This document shows positions 54,008 to 62,730 of a DNA stretch of 64,000 bases, one piece after another. The stretch is from Mycetocola tolaasinivorans (lineage in GTDB: Bacteria > Actinomycetota > Actinomycetes > Actinomycetales > Microbacteriaceae): NCBI RefSeq assembly GCF_003667565.1, contig NZ_RCUX01000004.1:62001-126000 (forward strand). The letters run 5' to 3'. The notes beneath the pieces are model-generated. The model was not told the DNA's origin. It ran no database searches and was given only the letters and a program-made list of their open reading frames with translations. Within the stretch, counting starts at the first letter, position 1; the number at the start of each line of letters is the position of its first letter. Both the position numbers and the translations under genes were made by a program.

Positions 54008-55129
54008 ATGAGCATCCCCACCGCCACGGTCGACGACCCCTCAAGCGCAATGCGCGTCACCCCGTCCGCCGCGGTGACCCGGCTGTTTTCGGGCACGAGC
54101 GTTCGAGGTGCACTCGCCGGTGTCCTGATCGTCGCGATTGCCGCGTTCACCCCGCCGCTGATCGGCACCTACGAGAGCCTGCTGTTTGTGGTGATGGGCA
54201 ATGCGCCGGCCGTGGTCATCGGCGCGATCATCGTGGCTCACGGGCTGGAACGAATCCGACTACTGAGCAACTCAACCGGCCCGCTGGTCATTGTGAGCGC
54301 CGTGGTGCTGGGATCCGCCATCGGGACGCCCATGATCACGCTGACGGTCATCCAGGAAATCGGGCGAGTGCGGCCGCCCTCCGAGATCGTCGCGAGTGCG
54401 GTGCTGCTGATCGCCGGGGGATTGTTCTGCCTCATCTGGGTGGCGCTCGGCCGGGCGATTCTGACCGCCCCCACCCGCGGTGCCGAGATCCTCACGCTCC
54501 GCGCTCGCCGCATCATCGTGGTGGCCGCGGTCGTCGCGGCATTCATCGCGATCCCGACCATCTACGTGATCATCAACGTCATCGAAGGCGGCACCGCCCC
54601 CATCTCCCACGCCTCCGTGTTCATCCCGATGCTGATGCTCGGCCCGTTTTACTGCATCCCCGGATACGTGATCGGTGCCCTCCTCCTCTGGGGGCTGATC
54701 GTCGTGGCCCGCATCGGAACCGGCCGCGATGAACCGGAGATCCGTTCCCGCCCGGAGTCCTCCACGCGCGCAGCGGGGGCGGGCCTGACCCTCGCCACGC
54801 TCGCCCTGATCACCACCGGCTGGATGCTGAGCCTCGACCGCATCGCCGAGGCCGCCTTCAACCAGTACCCGGGAAACACCGACTACCTCACCGCCGCAGG
54901 CATCCCGCGGGTGGGCATCACCGTGGTGTTCGCGCTGGGAATCCTTGCCGCCGTCGCCGCCTGGATGGTGCGCCGATCGAGGCGCGGGCTCGGACTCATT
55001 CTCGCGGCCGCGGTGCTCGCTACCTTCGCCCTGACCGCCGCCTGGACCACCTTTGACGCGGCATCGGCCGCGCCCACACTCATCCCGTACTCGGAACTCA
55101 CCGACGTACTAGAAAGCACCGGCGCATGA
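54008..55129 (+). CDS. membrane protein of unknown function, tandem paralogue 2
   Basis: Protein of 373 residues with about nine helices. The paralogue blocks read LERIRLLSNSTGPLVIV, LGSAIGTPMITLTVIQEI and TTGWMLSLDRIAEAAF. It is followed without a gap by paralogue 3 (ATGA overlap), so those two are translated together while paralogue 1 has a separate promoter. It has a longer C-terminal region, including LAAVAAWMVRRSRRGLG. Function unknown. Confidence 0.7.
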   Translation: MSIPTATVDDPSSAMRVTPSAAVTRLFSGTSVRGALAGVLIVAIAAFTPPLIGTYESLLFVVMGNAPAVVIGAIIVAHGLERIRLLSNSTGPLVIVSAVVLGSAIGTPMITLTVIQEIGRVRPPSEIVASAVLLIAGGLFCLIWVALGRAILTAPTRGAEILTLRARRIIVVAAVVAAFIAIPTIYVIINVIEGGTAPISHASVFIPMLMLGPFYCIPGYVIGALLLWGLIVVARIGTGRDEPEIRSRPESSTRAAGAGLTLATLALITTGWMLSLDRIAEAAFNQYPGNTDYLTAAGIPRVGITVVFALGILAAVAAWMVRRSRRGLGLILAAAVLATFALTAAWTTFDAASAAPTLIPYSELTDVLESTGA

Positions 55130-56184
55130 CTCGGATCCCCGTGATCGCTCAGGGCTCCGACCCTGTCGTGCCCCGGCAGCGTCCGCCACTGCGTCGCTGG
55201 CGGGCAACCCGGCTCAACCTCATCGCGGTATGCCATGCGCTCGTTATTCTCGCGCTGGGCACCATTATCCCGCTGCTCTTCGGCGGCGGATACTACGGTC
55301 AGCAGGTGGTGCTGACGGCCGCCCCGCTGATCATCGCCGGATCGATGCTCGTGGCCCACCACGTGGACCGCATCCGTCGCCTCAGCAACAACAGTCCGCT
55401 CCTGGTCGTGGTCAGCGGCATTCTGCTGGGTGCCTCGATCGGCACGCCATTTCTCACCCTGGCCACGATCGAAGCGATCGCGGGTGCCCCGGTGATCGGG
55501 GAGAACCCCGTGCAGGATCGTGCCTCCGTGGTGGTCCTCGGATTCGCGATCAGCGCGGTGTGGGCGGCTCAGGCGGTGTTCCTGATGCGGCCGGAAACCC
55601 CTCCCTCGGCCCAGGCGCAGCGGATCCGGCGCATCAGCGTGCCGGTGGCCGTGGTGCTCGGCATCGCCCTCGCCGCGCTGCTCTCCCAGTTCCTGCACGG
55701 GGTACACCCGGCGCAGGCCACGGCCAGCGTGGTGCAGTTCGGAATCTCGTATGTCCTGGTCATGGCCTGGTCGGGTGGTGCCGGCTACGTGCTCGGGGGC
55801 TACCTGATCGGTGCACTCACCCTGATCGCGCGCATCCACAGCAACCGCGACGGCGACAACCTGCGGCCCCTCCCCGGCCGCGGCCGGGGAGGCACCGCGC
55901 TGCGGCTCACCATCGCCGCCGCCGCGAGCCTCACCCTGGGCTGGATGCTCACCCTGGACCGCTTCGCCGCCGCGGGATTCGGCGTCCGGATTCCCGAAAA
56001 CGCTGCGCTCGACTGGGCCGGCGTGCCACACATCGCCATCACCGTATTCATGGTGCTCGCGGTGGTGTTCGCGCTCCTCGCCCGCGGGGTGCGCCGCACC
56101 TCGACGGCGAGCTACTTCGCATTCTCCACGTGTGTGCTCGGAGCCATCGCGATCATCGCCGCCTGGCTCCCTATGCACCTCTAG
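55126..56184 (+). CDS. membrane protein of unknown function, tandem paralogue 3
   Basis: Protein of 352 residues with about nine helices. The blocks read VDRIRRLSNNSPLLVVV, LGASIGTPFLTLATIEAI and TLGWMLTLDRFAAAGF. It is closer to paralogue 2 than to 1 by eye. Its last four bases overlap the convergent CYTH gene. Confidence 0.7.
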   Translation: MTRIPVIAQGSDPVVPRQRPPLRRWRATRLNLIAVCHALVILALGTIIPLLFGGGYYGQQVVLTAAPLIIAGSMLVAHHVDRIRRLSNNSPLLVVVSGILLGASIGTPFLTLATIEAIAGAPVIGENPVQDRASVVVLGFAISAVWAAQAVFLMRPETPPSAQAQRIRRISVPVAVVLGIALAALLSQFLHGVHPAQATASVVQFGISYVLVMAWSGGAGYVLGGYLIGALTLIARIHSNRDGDNLRPLPGRGRGGTALRLTIAAAASLTLGWMLTLDRFAAAGFGVRIPENAALDWAGVPHIAITVFMVLAVVFALLARGVRRTSTASYFAFSTCVLGAIAIIAAWLPMHL

Positions 56185-56849
56185 CGGCGGAGCGTACGGC
56201 CGAGCTTCGACCCAAACGCCGCGGGTACAGCCCCCGCGGCGCGCAGGTGAATCTCGACCACGTTGAGGAGCGAGGTGGCCTCGGCCTCGGCGGCCGCACC
56301 GTTGCCATCGGTGCCGGGCAGTGGAAGAAACTCGGCCTCCCACTCCCGCCAGGTGCTCGTGATACCCGCCGCCACGTCGAGGGCGACCACGGTATCGTCG
56401 GCGATCTCGACCCGGTCACGGCCCTCGGCATCGCGCAGGATGACCGTGGTGCGGGTCGTGCGCAGCACCGCGATGGGAGCGAAGCTCGCATCGGCCAGGC
56501 CAAAGCGGGAGGCCAGCTCGGCACGCACCACATCGGGAATTTCAGCGTCCGAGGGGGCCACGGAGGTCGCGGAGGCAGAGACCGGTGAATCCAGGGGCCA
56601 CTGCGTCTCGAAACGCCCCTCCTGCGTGCTCACCTTGATATGCCAGCCGGCATCGTGTCCGCCCTCGCGGCGACGCAGAGCCGTACGTGCGGTCGAGAGG
56701 GCGTGATCCGCGGTATCCAGATAGGTTGCGCTCATCTCGAAGGTGTGCGGCTCCCCGGCGGTAAAGCCCGGCAGCACGCCGGTGAGGCTCGGCAGGGCCG
56801 CGCCCTCGGGGACGTCATACTTACGTTCAATCTCGCGCGCACCGGTCAT
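56181..56849 (-). CDS. CYTH domain-containing protein
   Basis: Protein of 222 residues starting with the CYTH signature ExExK (REIERKYDVP). The family includes triphosphate-tunnel enzymes such as thiamine triphosphatase and class IV adenylate cyclase; the rest fits a tunnel fold (TAGEPHTFEMSATYLDT, TALRRREGGHDAGWHIKV, GRDRVEIADDTVVALD). The CHAD domain that often follows CYTH is absent. Start chosen at MTGAREIERK, which has a CACACT -10 box six bases upstream; the frame extends farther. Confidence 0.85.
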   Translation of the reverse strand: MTGAREIERKYDVPEGAALPSLTGVLPGFTAGEPHTFEMSATYLDTADHALSTARTALRRREGGHDAGWHIKVSTQEGRFETQWPLDSPVSASATSVAPSDAEIPDVVRAELASRFGLADASFAPIAVLRTTRTTVILRDAEGRDRVEIADDTVVALDVAAGITSTWREWEAEFLPLPGTDGNGAAAEAEATSLLNVVEIHLRAAGAVPAAFGSKLGRTLRR

Positions 56850-56855
56850 GACTCC

Positions 56856-56861
56856 AGTGTG
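56856..56861 (-). promoter_or_regulatory. -10 box CACACT of the CYTH gene
   Basis: On the minus strand CACACT is followed by six bases and the CYTH ATG. Confidence 0.4.
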
Positions 56862-56908
56862 CCGGGAAAACAGCCGCCGCACCAACCCACCGCTACACGC
56901 GGCTACGT

Positions 56909-56946
56909 AAAGCGCGCCAGGAAACACAAAGCGCGCCAGGAAACAC
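56909..56946. repeat. 19-bp tandem repeat, two perfect copies
   Basis: AAAGCGCGCCAGGAAACAC occurs twice back to back (56909-56927 and 56928-56946) in the gap between the CYTH and dapD genes, next to the dapD terminator. Confidence 0.9.
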
Positions 56947-56948
56947 AA

Positions 56949-56977
56949 ACCGGCCGGGGCACATAGCCCCGGCCGGT
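56949..56977 (-). terminator. terminator of dapD
   Basis: A 12-bp perfect stem (ACCGGCCGGGGC and its complement) with a five-base loop ACATA. Reading the minus strand it is followed by GTTTGTGTTT. Confidence 0.85.
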
Positions 56978-56988
56978 CTGAAAGTCAC

Positions 56989-57954
56989 CTACGCGTGCAG
57001 CGCGGCGTTCAGCACGATGCCCACGCCCGAGCGCGGCAGCACCTCGACGCCACCGGTCAGCGAGTTGCGGCGGAACAGCAGGTTGGCGACGCCCGAGAGC
57101 TCGGCGGCCTTGACCCGGCGGGGCTCTGCACGGTCGCCATCCAGCAGGGTGACCTTGGTACCCGCGGTCACGTACAGGCCTGCCTCGACCACGCAGTCAT
57201 CTCCGATCGAGATGCCGATGCCCGAGTTGGCGCCGAGCAGCGAGCGCTCGCCGATGGTGATGCGCTGGGTGCCGCCGCCGGAGAGGGTGCCCATGATCGA
57301 GGCACCGCCGCCGATGTCCGACCCGTTGCCCACGATCACGCCCTGCGAGATACGGCCCTCGACCATCGAGGTACCCACAGTACCGGCGTTGAAGTTCACA
57401 AAACCCTCGTGCATCACGGTGGTGCCCGGGGCGAGGTGTGCGCCGAGACGCACGCGCGAGGCGTCGGCAATGCGCACGCCGGCGGGGCTCACATAGTCGA
57501 GCAGACGGGGGAACTTATCGAGACCCACCGGGCTGATCCCGGCGCGGGTCAGACGTGGGCGGTTGGCGTCGAAGAACTCCGGGTCAACGGGGCCCGCGGT
57601 GGTCCACATCACGTTCGGCAGGAAGGCGAAGATGCCATCCAGGTTGATGGTGTTCGGGGCAACCTTCAGGTGGCTCAGCAGGTGCAGGCGCAGGTAGGCA
57701 TCCGAGGTGCTGGCGGGGGCCGCGGCAAGGGTGATCTCCACGGTCACCGACTCCAGGCGCACACCACGGCGCTCATCCGGACCGGTGAGGTCTTCGATCT
57801 CGGCCGGGGTGATCCACGGCTCGCGGCCCGCGGGCAGCGTGCCCAGCTCGGGTGCCGGATACCAGGTGTCCAGCACGGTGCCGGCATCGGTAATGGTTGC
57901 GAGGCCGTAGCCCCAGGCGTGGTCGGGGGTCGCGGCGGCGTCAGTAGCACTCAT
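56989..57954 (-). CDS. dapD: 2,3,4,5-tetrahydropyridine-2,6-dicarboxylate N-succinyltransferase
   Basis: Acyltransferase of 321 residues in the succinylase branch of lysine biosynthesis, actinobacterial type. The C-terminal half is a left-handed beta-helix with hexapeptide repeats ([57 protein letters not shown]). The N-terminus has [14 protein letters not shown]. Divergent from dapE. TAGCCT box plus six bases before its ATG. Confidence 0.96.
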   Translation of the reverse strand: MSATDAAATPDHAWGYGLATITDAGTVLDTWYPAPELGTLPAGREPWITPAEIEDLTGPDERRGVRLESVTVEITLAAAPASTSDAYLRLHLLSHLKVAPNTINLDGIFAFLPNVMWTTAGPVDPEFFDANRPRLTRAGISPVGLDKFPRLLDYVSPAGVRIADASRVRLGAHLAPGTTVMHEGFVNFNAGTVGTSMVEGRISQGVIVGNGSDIGGGASIMGTLSGGGTQRITIGERSLLGANSGIGISIGDDCVVEAGLYVTAGTKVTLLDGDRAEPRRVKAAELSGVANLLFRRNSLTGGVEVLPRSGVGIVLNAALHA

Positions 57955-57960
57955 AGGGTA

Positions 57961-57966
57961 AGGCTA
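57961..57966 (-). promoter_or_regulatory. -10 box TAGCCT of dapD
   Basis: On the minus strand TAGCCT is followed by six bases and the dapD ATG. Confidence 0.5.
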
Positions 57967-58077
57967 GCGAATTCGGGGCCTCCACGCGGAAACGTTGTGG
58001 TGCACACGCGTGCGAATACGGGGAATTCACGGCTGGGTGGGTGCTCGGCCGAGGTCGCCGGAGAGAAGGCGACACCC

Positions 58078-58083
58078 TAGAAT
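58078..58083 (+). promoter_or_regulatory. -10 box TAGAAT of dapE
   Basis: TAGAAT, six bases, then ATG 58090. It is back to back with the dapD promoter in a 135-base intergenic region. Confidence 0.55.
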
Positions 58084-58089
58084 CGGGGT

Positions 58090-59187
58090 ATGTCCACCAC
58101 TGCCGCGCTGCCCTTTGACCTCACCGCCGGATCCATCCAGCTCACCCAAGACCTCTGCGACGAGGCCTCGGTATCGGGTGGCGAGGCCCACCTCGTGGAT
58201 CGTCTCGTCGCGACCCTGGAGGGCTTCGAACACCTCGAGCTCATCCGCCACGGCAACACCCTGACCGCGCGCACCAATCTGGGTCGCGCCCAGCGCGTCA
58301 TCATCGCCGGGCACGTGGACACCGTCCCGATCAACAACAATCTTCCCGTTCAGCGCGTGGAAATCGACGGGATTGACCACCTCGTGGGCCGCGGCACCGT
58401 GGACATGAAGGCGGGCGTCGCGGTGCAGGTTCTGCTGGCCGCAGAGCTCATCGAACCCGCCGTGGACATCACCTGGATGTGGTACGACAACGAGGAGGTT
58501 TCGAGCGACCTCAACGGCCTCCGCCTGCTCGCCGAAGCCCGACCCGACCTGTTCGTTGGGGACTTTGCGATTCTCGGTGAACCGACCCGCTCCGAGGTCG
58601 AGGGCGGCTGTAACGGCACCGTCCGCATCGAGGTTCGCACCCGCGGGAAGCGGGCGCACTCGGCCCGCGCCTGGGTGGGGGAGAACGCCATTCACGCGGC
58701 CGCGCCCATCCTGGCGGCACTCGCCGCTTATGAGCCGCAGCAGATCGAGGTCGAGGGCCTGGTCTACCGCGAGGGACTGAATGCCGTGGGTATCACGGGT
58801 GGAATTGCGGGCAACGTCATCCCGGATGAGTGCATGGTGCACATCAACTATCGCTTCGCACCGAACAAGAGCGCCGATGAGGCCATCGCCCACCTGGAGG
58901 AGCTCTTCGGGCAGTGGGACATCACCGTGGTAGACCGCGCCGAGGGTGCCCGTCCGGGCCTCGATGCGCCCCTCGCGAAGCGCTTCCTGGAGGCGCTGAA
59001 CGTGCCCGCGCTGCCCAAATACGGCTGGACGGACGTCGCCCGATTCTCGGCACTGGGGATCCCCGCGGTCAACTACGGGCCGGGAGATCCGCTGCGTGCC
59101 CACGCCGATGACGAGCGCGTGGACGTGGCCGAAATCACCGCCTGCGAGCGGGGTCTGCGTGCCTGGCTCGGTGGCAAAACACGCTAG
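58090..59187 (+). CDS. dapE: succinyl-diaminopimelate desuccinylase
   Basis: Zinc hydrolase (M20 family) of 365 residues that releases diaminopimelate. Metal ligands appear in IAGHVDTVPINN (His and Asp), GRGTVDMKAGVAVQ (Asp), WYDNEEVSSD (catalytic Glu pair) and FAILGEPTRSEVE. The dimerisation domain follows. No further gene is coupled to it. Confidence 0.95.
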   Translation: MSTTAALPFDLTAGSIQLTQDLCDEASVSGGEAHLVDRLVATLEGFEHLELIRHGNTLTARTNLGRAQRVIIAGHVDTVPINNNLPVQRVEIDGIDHLVGRGTVDMKAGVAVQVLLAAELIEPAVDITWMWYDNEEVSSDLNGLRLLAEARPDLFVGDFAILGEPTRSEVEGGCNGTVRIEVRTRGKRAHSARAWVGENAIHAAAPILAALAAYEPQQIEVEGLVYREGLNAVGITGGIAGNVIPDECMVHINYRFAPNKSADEAIAHLEELFGQWDITVVDRAEGARPGLDAPLAKRFLEALNVPALPKYGWTDVARFSALGIPAVNYGPGDPLRAHADDERVDVAEITACERGLRAWLGGKTR

Positions 59188-59497
59188 ACGGGAGGGGTAT
59201 TGCGGCCAGACGCGGCCCAAATTACCCATCGTGTCGCGAGATCTCATACGCCCAGTTTTGGGTATTGCCTGACGCTTTCTGAATGCTCAATTGCCCACGC
59301 CGCTTCCCGGGTCAAAATAAATAACCCCAGATGTGGGCCTATTTATCTCCCGGGTCGCGCGAGGCTCATCTCGGTGTGGCCCGGTGGTTGCGGACGCATG
59401 CTGTCGGGTGAGTGGGGGCGTCATTGATCGCCATGGATTTCCACCGGCCCCACGAATGGCTGATAATGGGAACAGGAAACCACGGAAGGGGAACCGA
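59188..59497 (+). other. 310-base intergenic region with a nested hairpin
   Basis: Between dapE and the DUF3117 gene no credible ORF is visible. An elaborate inverted repeat at 59306-59354 has outer CCCGGG arms, ATAAATA/TATTTAT arms inside, and a CCCA/TGGG core, more AT-rich than the surroundings. Near 59462-59467 GATAAT could be the -10 of the DUF3117 gene. Confidence 0.5.
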
Positions 59498-59671
59498 ATG
59501 GCAGCGATGAAGCCCAGGACTGGGGACGGACCAATGGAGGCCGTAAAGGAAGGGCGCCTGATCATCGTGCGTGTCCCGCTCGAGGGCGGCGGACGGCTCG
59601 TGGTCTCGGTGAACGACGAAGAGGCAAAGGAACTCCACAGGGTCCTCTCGGGAGTCGTGGAGCCCGCCTAA
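59498..59671 (+). CDS. DUF3117 domain-containing small protein
   Basis: Protein of 57 residues (MAAMKPRTGDGPMEAVKEGR...), a conserved actinobacterial family of unknown function. The Gly-Asp-Gly-Pro-Met-Glu start, the RLIIVRVPLEGGGRLVVSV strand pair and the NDEEAKELHRVL helix are its invariant features. The start is decided by AAGGGG seven bases upstream; the open frame to 59333 is not supported. Followed by a hairpin. Confidence 0.9.
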   Translation: MAAMKPRTGDGPMEAVKEGRLIIVRVPLEGGGRLVVSVNDEEAKELHRVLSGVVEPA

Positions 59672-59690
59672 ACGCACACTGGTTTGACCT

Positions 59691-59722
59691 TGCCCCGGAG
59701 TTTCCTCGGAAACTCCGGGGCA
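59691..59722 (+). terminator. terminator after the DUF3117 gene
   Basis: A 15-bp perfect stem TGCCCCGGAGTTTCC with its complement, closing on a two-base loop that probably opens to four. It lacks a T-run. Confidence 0.6.
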
Positions 59723-59927
59723 GTGTCGTCCTCGGGATCGAACCGATTCGACGTACTTCTGACAACTTTCTCCGAGTGTTCGATGACGTGTTGTATCGTG
59801 TGGAGAGTGGTTGCGAAGACGCAGATGCGTCGCGCATTCCGGGAAGGCCGCATCCTGCCTTGTGAGCACCGGGCCCCATCTCCGAGGGCGACATCGCAGT
59901 TGTCCCGTTCTGCTCTGAGGAGTGAAA

Positions 59928-60980
59928 GTGAACGCACGACCCATCGGTCGGGCACCCAATATTCGCGACGTCGCGGCCGCGGCGGGGGTGTCTCACCAAA
60001 CCGTTTCGCGAGTACTCAATAACTCGCCAAAAATTCGGGATAAGACCCGGGAGGCCGTTCTCGCGGCCATCGAGGAGATCGGCTACCGGCCCAATCAGGC
60101 CGCGCGGGTGCTCGCCTCCCAGCGCACAAAAATGATCGGCGTGCTCTCGACGCACTCCACCGCGCTCTACGGCCCGCAGGCCATGATGATCGCGATGGAG
60201 CAGGAGGCCAACGCAAACGGCTACCGTCTCGCGCTGGTGACCGCAATGGGCATCGGAGACGGTGTCGACGCCGATATCGAACGCCTGCTCGCCCAGGGCG
60301 TGGAGGCCATCGTGGTGATCGCCCCGCAGGCCAAACTGGTGTCAACCGTCGCGGCAAACGCGCCGGGGGTGCCGCTGTTTGTGGCCGATTCACTCAGCCG
60401 GCCCGGGGCCTTCAATGTCGCCGTGAACCAGTATCAGGGCTCCTATCAGGCCGTTCAGCACCTCATCTCGCTGGGGCACACCGAGATCCTGCACGTCGGT
60501 GGCCCGCAGAACTGGATCGAGGCCGATGAGCGCATGCAGGGCTTCCTCGCGGCGATCGGGGAGGCCGAACTGCGCCTGCATCCGCCGATCCTCGGGGAGC
60601 ACACCGCGAGCTTTGGATACCAGGCGGGCAAGGAGCTGCTGCGCGGCGATCCATTCACCGCGGTGTTTGCCCTCAATGACCAGGTGGCACTCGGGCTCAT
60701 TCACGCATTCCGGGAGGCCGGCCTGCGCGTGCCCGAGGACATCAGCGTGGTCGGGTTCGACGATGTGCCCGATGCCGGGCACTTCTTCCCGCCGCTGACC
60801 ACCGTGCGGCAGGACTTCGTGATGGTCGGTCGACGGATGATCCAGGAGGTCATCGCCCAGATCGAGGGTGAGGGTGCCCAGTCGGTGGTGCTGCACGCGC
60901 CGCTGCTCGTGCGGGAGTCCACCGCCCCGGTTTCGACACGCCCGAACTGGCCGGGTCGAACCCCCGCAATATCAGCCTAA
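59928..60980 (+). CDS. LacI family transcriptional regulator
   Basis: Regulator of 350 residues. The N-terminal helix-turn-helix is NIRDVAAAAGVSHQTVSRVL (about residues 10-30) with the hinge GYRPNQAARVLAS, followed by a periplasmic-binding-protein-like sensor domain. Typical elements: FALNDQVALGLIHAF and VPEDISVVGFDDVPDA. GTG 59928 has TGAGGAG five bases upstream, while GTG 59922 overlaps that site. It most likely controls the adjacent gguAB genes through the palindrome in front of them. Confidence 0.9.
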   Translation: MNARPIGRAPNIRDVAAAAGVSHQTVSRVLNNSPKIRDKTREAVLAAIEEIGYRPNQAARVLASQRTKMIGVLSTHSTALYGPQAMMIAMEQEANANGYRLALVTAMGIGDGVDADIERLLAQGVEAIVVIAPQAKLVSTVAANAPGVPLFVADSLSRPGAFNVAVNQYQGSYQAVQHLISLGHTEILHVGGPQNWIEADERMQGFLAAIGEAELRLHPPILGEHTASFGYQAGKELLRGDPFTAVFALNDQVALGLIHAFREAGLRVPEDISVVGFDDVPDAGHFFPPLTTVRQDFVMVGRRMIQEVIAQIEGEGAQSVVLHAPLLVRESTAPVSTRPNWPGRTPAISA

Positions 60981-61014
60981 AACGGCCCCTTGGCGAATCG
61001 TTACCTCTCCGAGA

Positions 61015-61073
61015 TTGACATCGTCGCCAGGATGGGCCTACTTTATTGATACGAAATGTGAACGGTCACATTT
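61015..61073 (+). promoter_or_regulatory. gguAB promoter with LacI-type operator
   Basis: -35 TTGACA (61015-61020), -10 TACTTT (61039-61044), 18-bp spacer. Directly downstream lies the inverted repeat AAATGTGA-ACGG-TCACATTT (61054-61073), with a central CG as in LacI-family sites. Its position over the start of transcription fits a repressor. Confidence 0.65.
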
Positions 61074-61130
61074 TGGCCACAGCACCGCTTTCGAGCGGGA
61101 GTGACAACGTTGTCCAGCGAAAGGGAGCCC

Positions 61131-61190
61131 ATGCTCACCCTGATCATCGCGCCGACCGCTCTGCGGGAGGTGTTCCCCGATGGCCGCTAA
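61131..61190 (+). CDS. possible 19-residue leader ORF before gguA
   Basis: ATG 61131 follows the purine-rich AAGGGAG with only three bases between, and encodes [19 protein letters not shown] before TAA. It overlaps the gguA start by 11 bases in another frame. It may couple translation to gguA or simply be a chance frame; there is no codon-bias argument at this length. Confidence 0.35.
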   Translation: MLTLIIAPTALREVFPDGR

Positions 61191-62730
61191 GCCCAACATC
61201 CTCGAGATGGTAAACATCACCAAGGAGTTCCCGGGCGTTCTCGCCCTCTCCGAGGTCAACCTGGCGGTTCGTGCCGGAGAGGTTCACGCCATCTGCGGCG
61301 AGAACGGTGCCGGCAAGTCGACCCTCATGAAGGTTCTCTCCGGGGTCTACCCGTTCGGAACCTACAGCGGAGACATCGTCTACCAGAACGAGGTGCAGCG
61401 CTTCCGCGACATTCGCGCCAGCGAGGCCGCGGGAATCGTCATCATCCACCAGGAGCTCGCCCTCATCCCCGAGCTCTCCATCGCCGAGAACATCTTCCTC
61501 GGCAACGAGGTCACCAAGCGCGGTGCGATCGACTGGGAGGCCACCCGCCTCGCCGCCGTTGAACTCCTCGCCCGGGTGGGTCTGAGCGAAGACCCGGACA
61601 CCCAGATCAAGGACATCGGTGTGGGCAAGCAGCAGCTGGTCGAGATCGCCAAGGCGCTCGCCAAGCAGGTCAAGCTGCTCATCCTGGATGAGCCCACCGC
61701 GGCCCTCAACGAGACCGACTCGCAGCACCTGCTCGACCTGATCAAGGGCCTGCAGGGGCGCGGGATCTCCTCGATCATCATCTCCCACAAGCTCAACGAG
61801 ATCGCCCAGATCGCCGACTCGATCACCATCATTCGTGACGGCCACGCCATCGAAACCCTCCGGGTGGACGAGGGTGCGGTGGACGAGGACCGCATCATCC
61901 GCGGCATGGTGGGACGCAGCCTGCAGTCCCGCTTTCCGGACCGCCTCGCCACCGTGGGGGAGTCCTTCTTCGAGGTGCACGACTGGACCGTTCAGCACCC
62001 CACCTCGAGTGAGCGCCTGGTGTGCAAGGGCGAAACCCTGCACGTGCGCCGCGGCGAGGTCGTGGGCCTCGCCGGGCTCGTCGGTGCCGGACGCACCGAA
62101 CTGGCGATGAGTATCTTCGGCCGCTCCTACGGCAACTTCGTCAGCGGCACGCTGGTCAAGGACGGCCAGGAAATCCAGATCCGCAACGTGGCCGAGGCCA
62201 TCAAACACGGCATCGCCTACGTGAGCGAGGACCGCAAGGCCCTCGGGCTCAACCTGCTCGACGACATCAAGCGCTCCGTCGTCTCGGCCAAGCTCACCAA
62301 GATCTCCTCCGCCGGTGTCGTCAACGAGCGCGCCGAACACGAGGTCGCCGAGGACTACCGCGGAAAGCTTCGCATCAAGACCTCGAGCGTCGAGAGCGGC
62401 GTGGACACCCTCTCCGGTGGAAACCAGCAGAAGGTGGTGCTCGCCAAGTGGATGTTCACCGACCCGGACATCCTGATCCTCGATGAGCCCACCCGCGGCA
62501 TCGACGTCGGCGCGAAGTTTGAGATCTACACGATCATTCAGCAGCTCGCCGCCCAGGGTAAGGGAATCATCCTGATCTCCTCCGAACTCCCCGAACTCCT
62601 CGGCCTCTCGGATCGCATCTACACGATCTTCGAGGGTGCCATCACCAACGAGTTCACGGCCGAAACGGCCGACCCAGAACTGCTCATGAAGAGCATGACC
62701 GCCACCCAAAAGAAAGCGAATGCAGCATGA
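61180..62730 (+). CDS. gguA: multiple-monosaccharide ABC transporter ATP-binding protein (GguA/MmsA type)
   Basis: Sugar-type double ATPase of 516 residues. Domain 1 has Walker A GENGAGKS, signature [10 protein letters not shown] and Walker [13 protein letters not shown]. Domain 2 has the altered P-loop [10 protein letters not shown] usual for this family, signature [13 protein letters not shown] and Walker [13 protein letters not shown]. It energises uptake of a monosaccharide; GguAB-type systems take several pentoses and hexoses. The ATG at 61180 has GGGAGG about 11 bases upstream. It overlaps gguB as ATGA. No ChvE-type binding-protein gene is upstream. Confidence 0.92.
   Translation: MAAKPNILEMVNITKEFPGVLALSEVNLAVRAGEVHAICGENGAGKSTLMKVLSGVYPFGTYSGDIVYQNEVQRFRDIRASEAAGIVIIHQELALIPELSIAENIFLGNEVTKRGAIDWEATRLAAVELLARVGLSEDPDTQIKDIGVGKQQLVEIAKALAKQVKLLILDEPTAALNETDSQHLLDLIKGLQGRGISSIIISHKLNEIAQIADSITIIRDGHAIETLRVDEGAVDEDRIIRGMVGRSLQSRFPDRLATVGESFFEVHDWTVQHPTSSERLVCKGETLHVRRGEVVGLAGLVGAGRTELAMSIFGRSYGNFVSGTLVKDGQEIQIRNVAEAIKHGIAYVSEDRKALGLNLLDDIKRSVVSAKLTKISSAGVVNERAEHEVAEDYRGKLRIKTSSVESGVDTLSGGNQQKVVLAKWMFTDPDILILDEPTRGIDVGAKFEIYTIIQQLAAQGKGIILISSELPELLGLSDRIYTIFEGAITNEFTAETADPELLMKSMTATQKKANAA

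Noticed and set aside
61057..61070. CRP/GlxR site reading of TGTGA...TCACA before gguA
   Set aside because: The half-sites are four bases apart and not six, so a LacI-family operator fits better.
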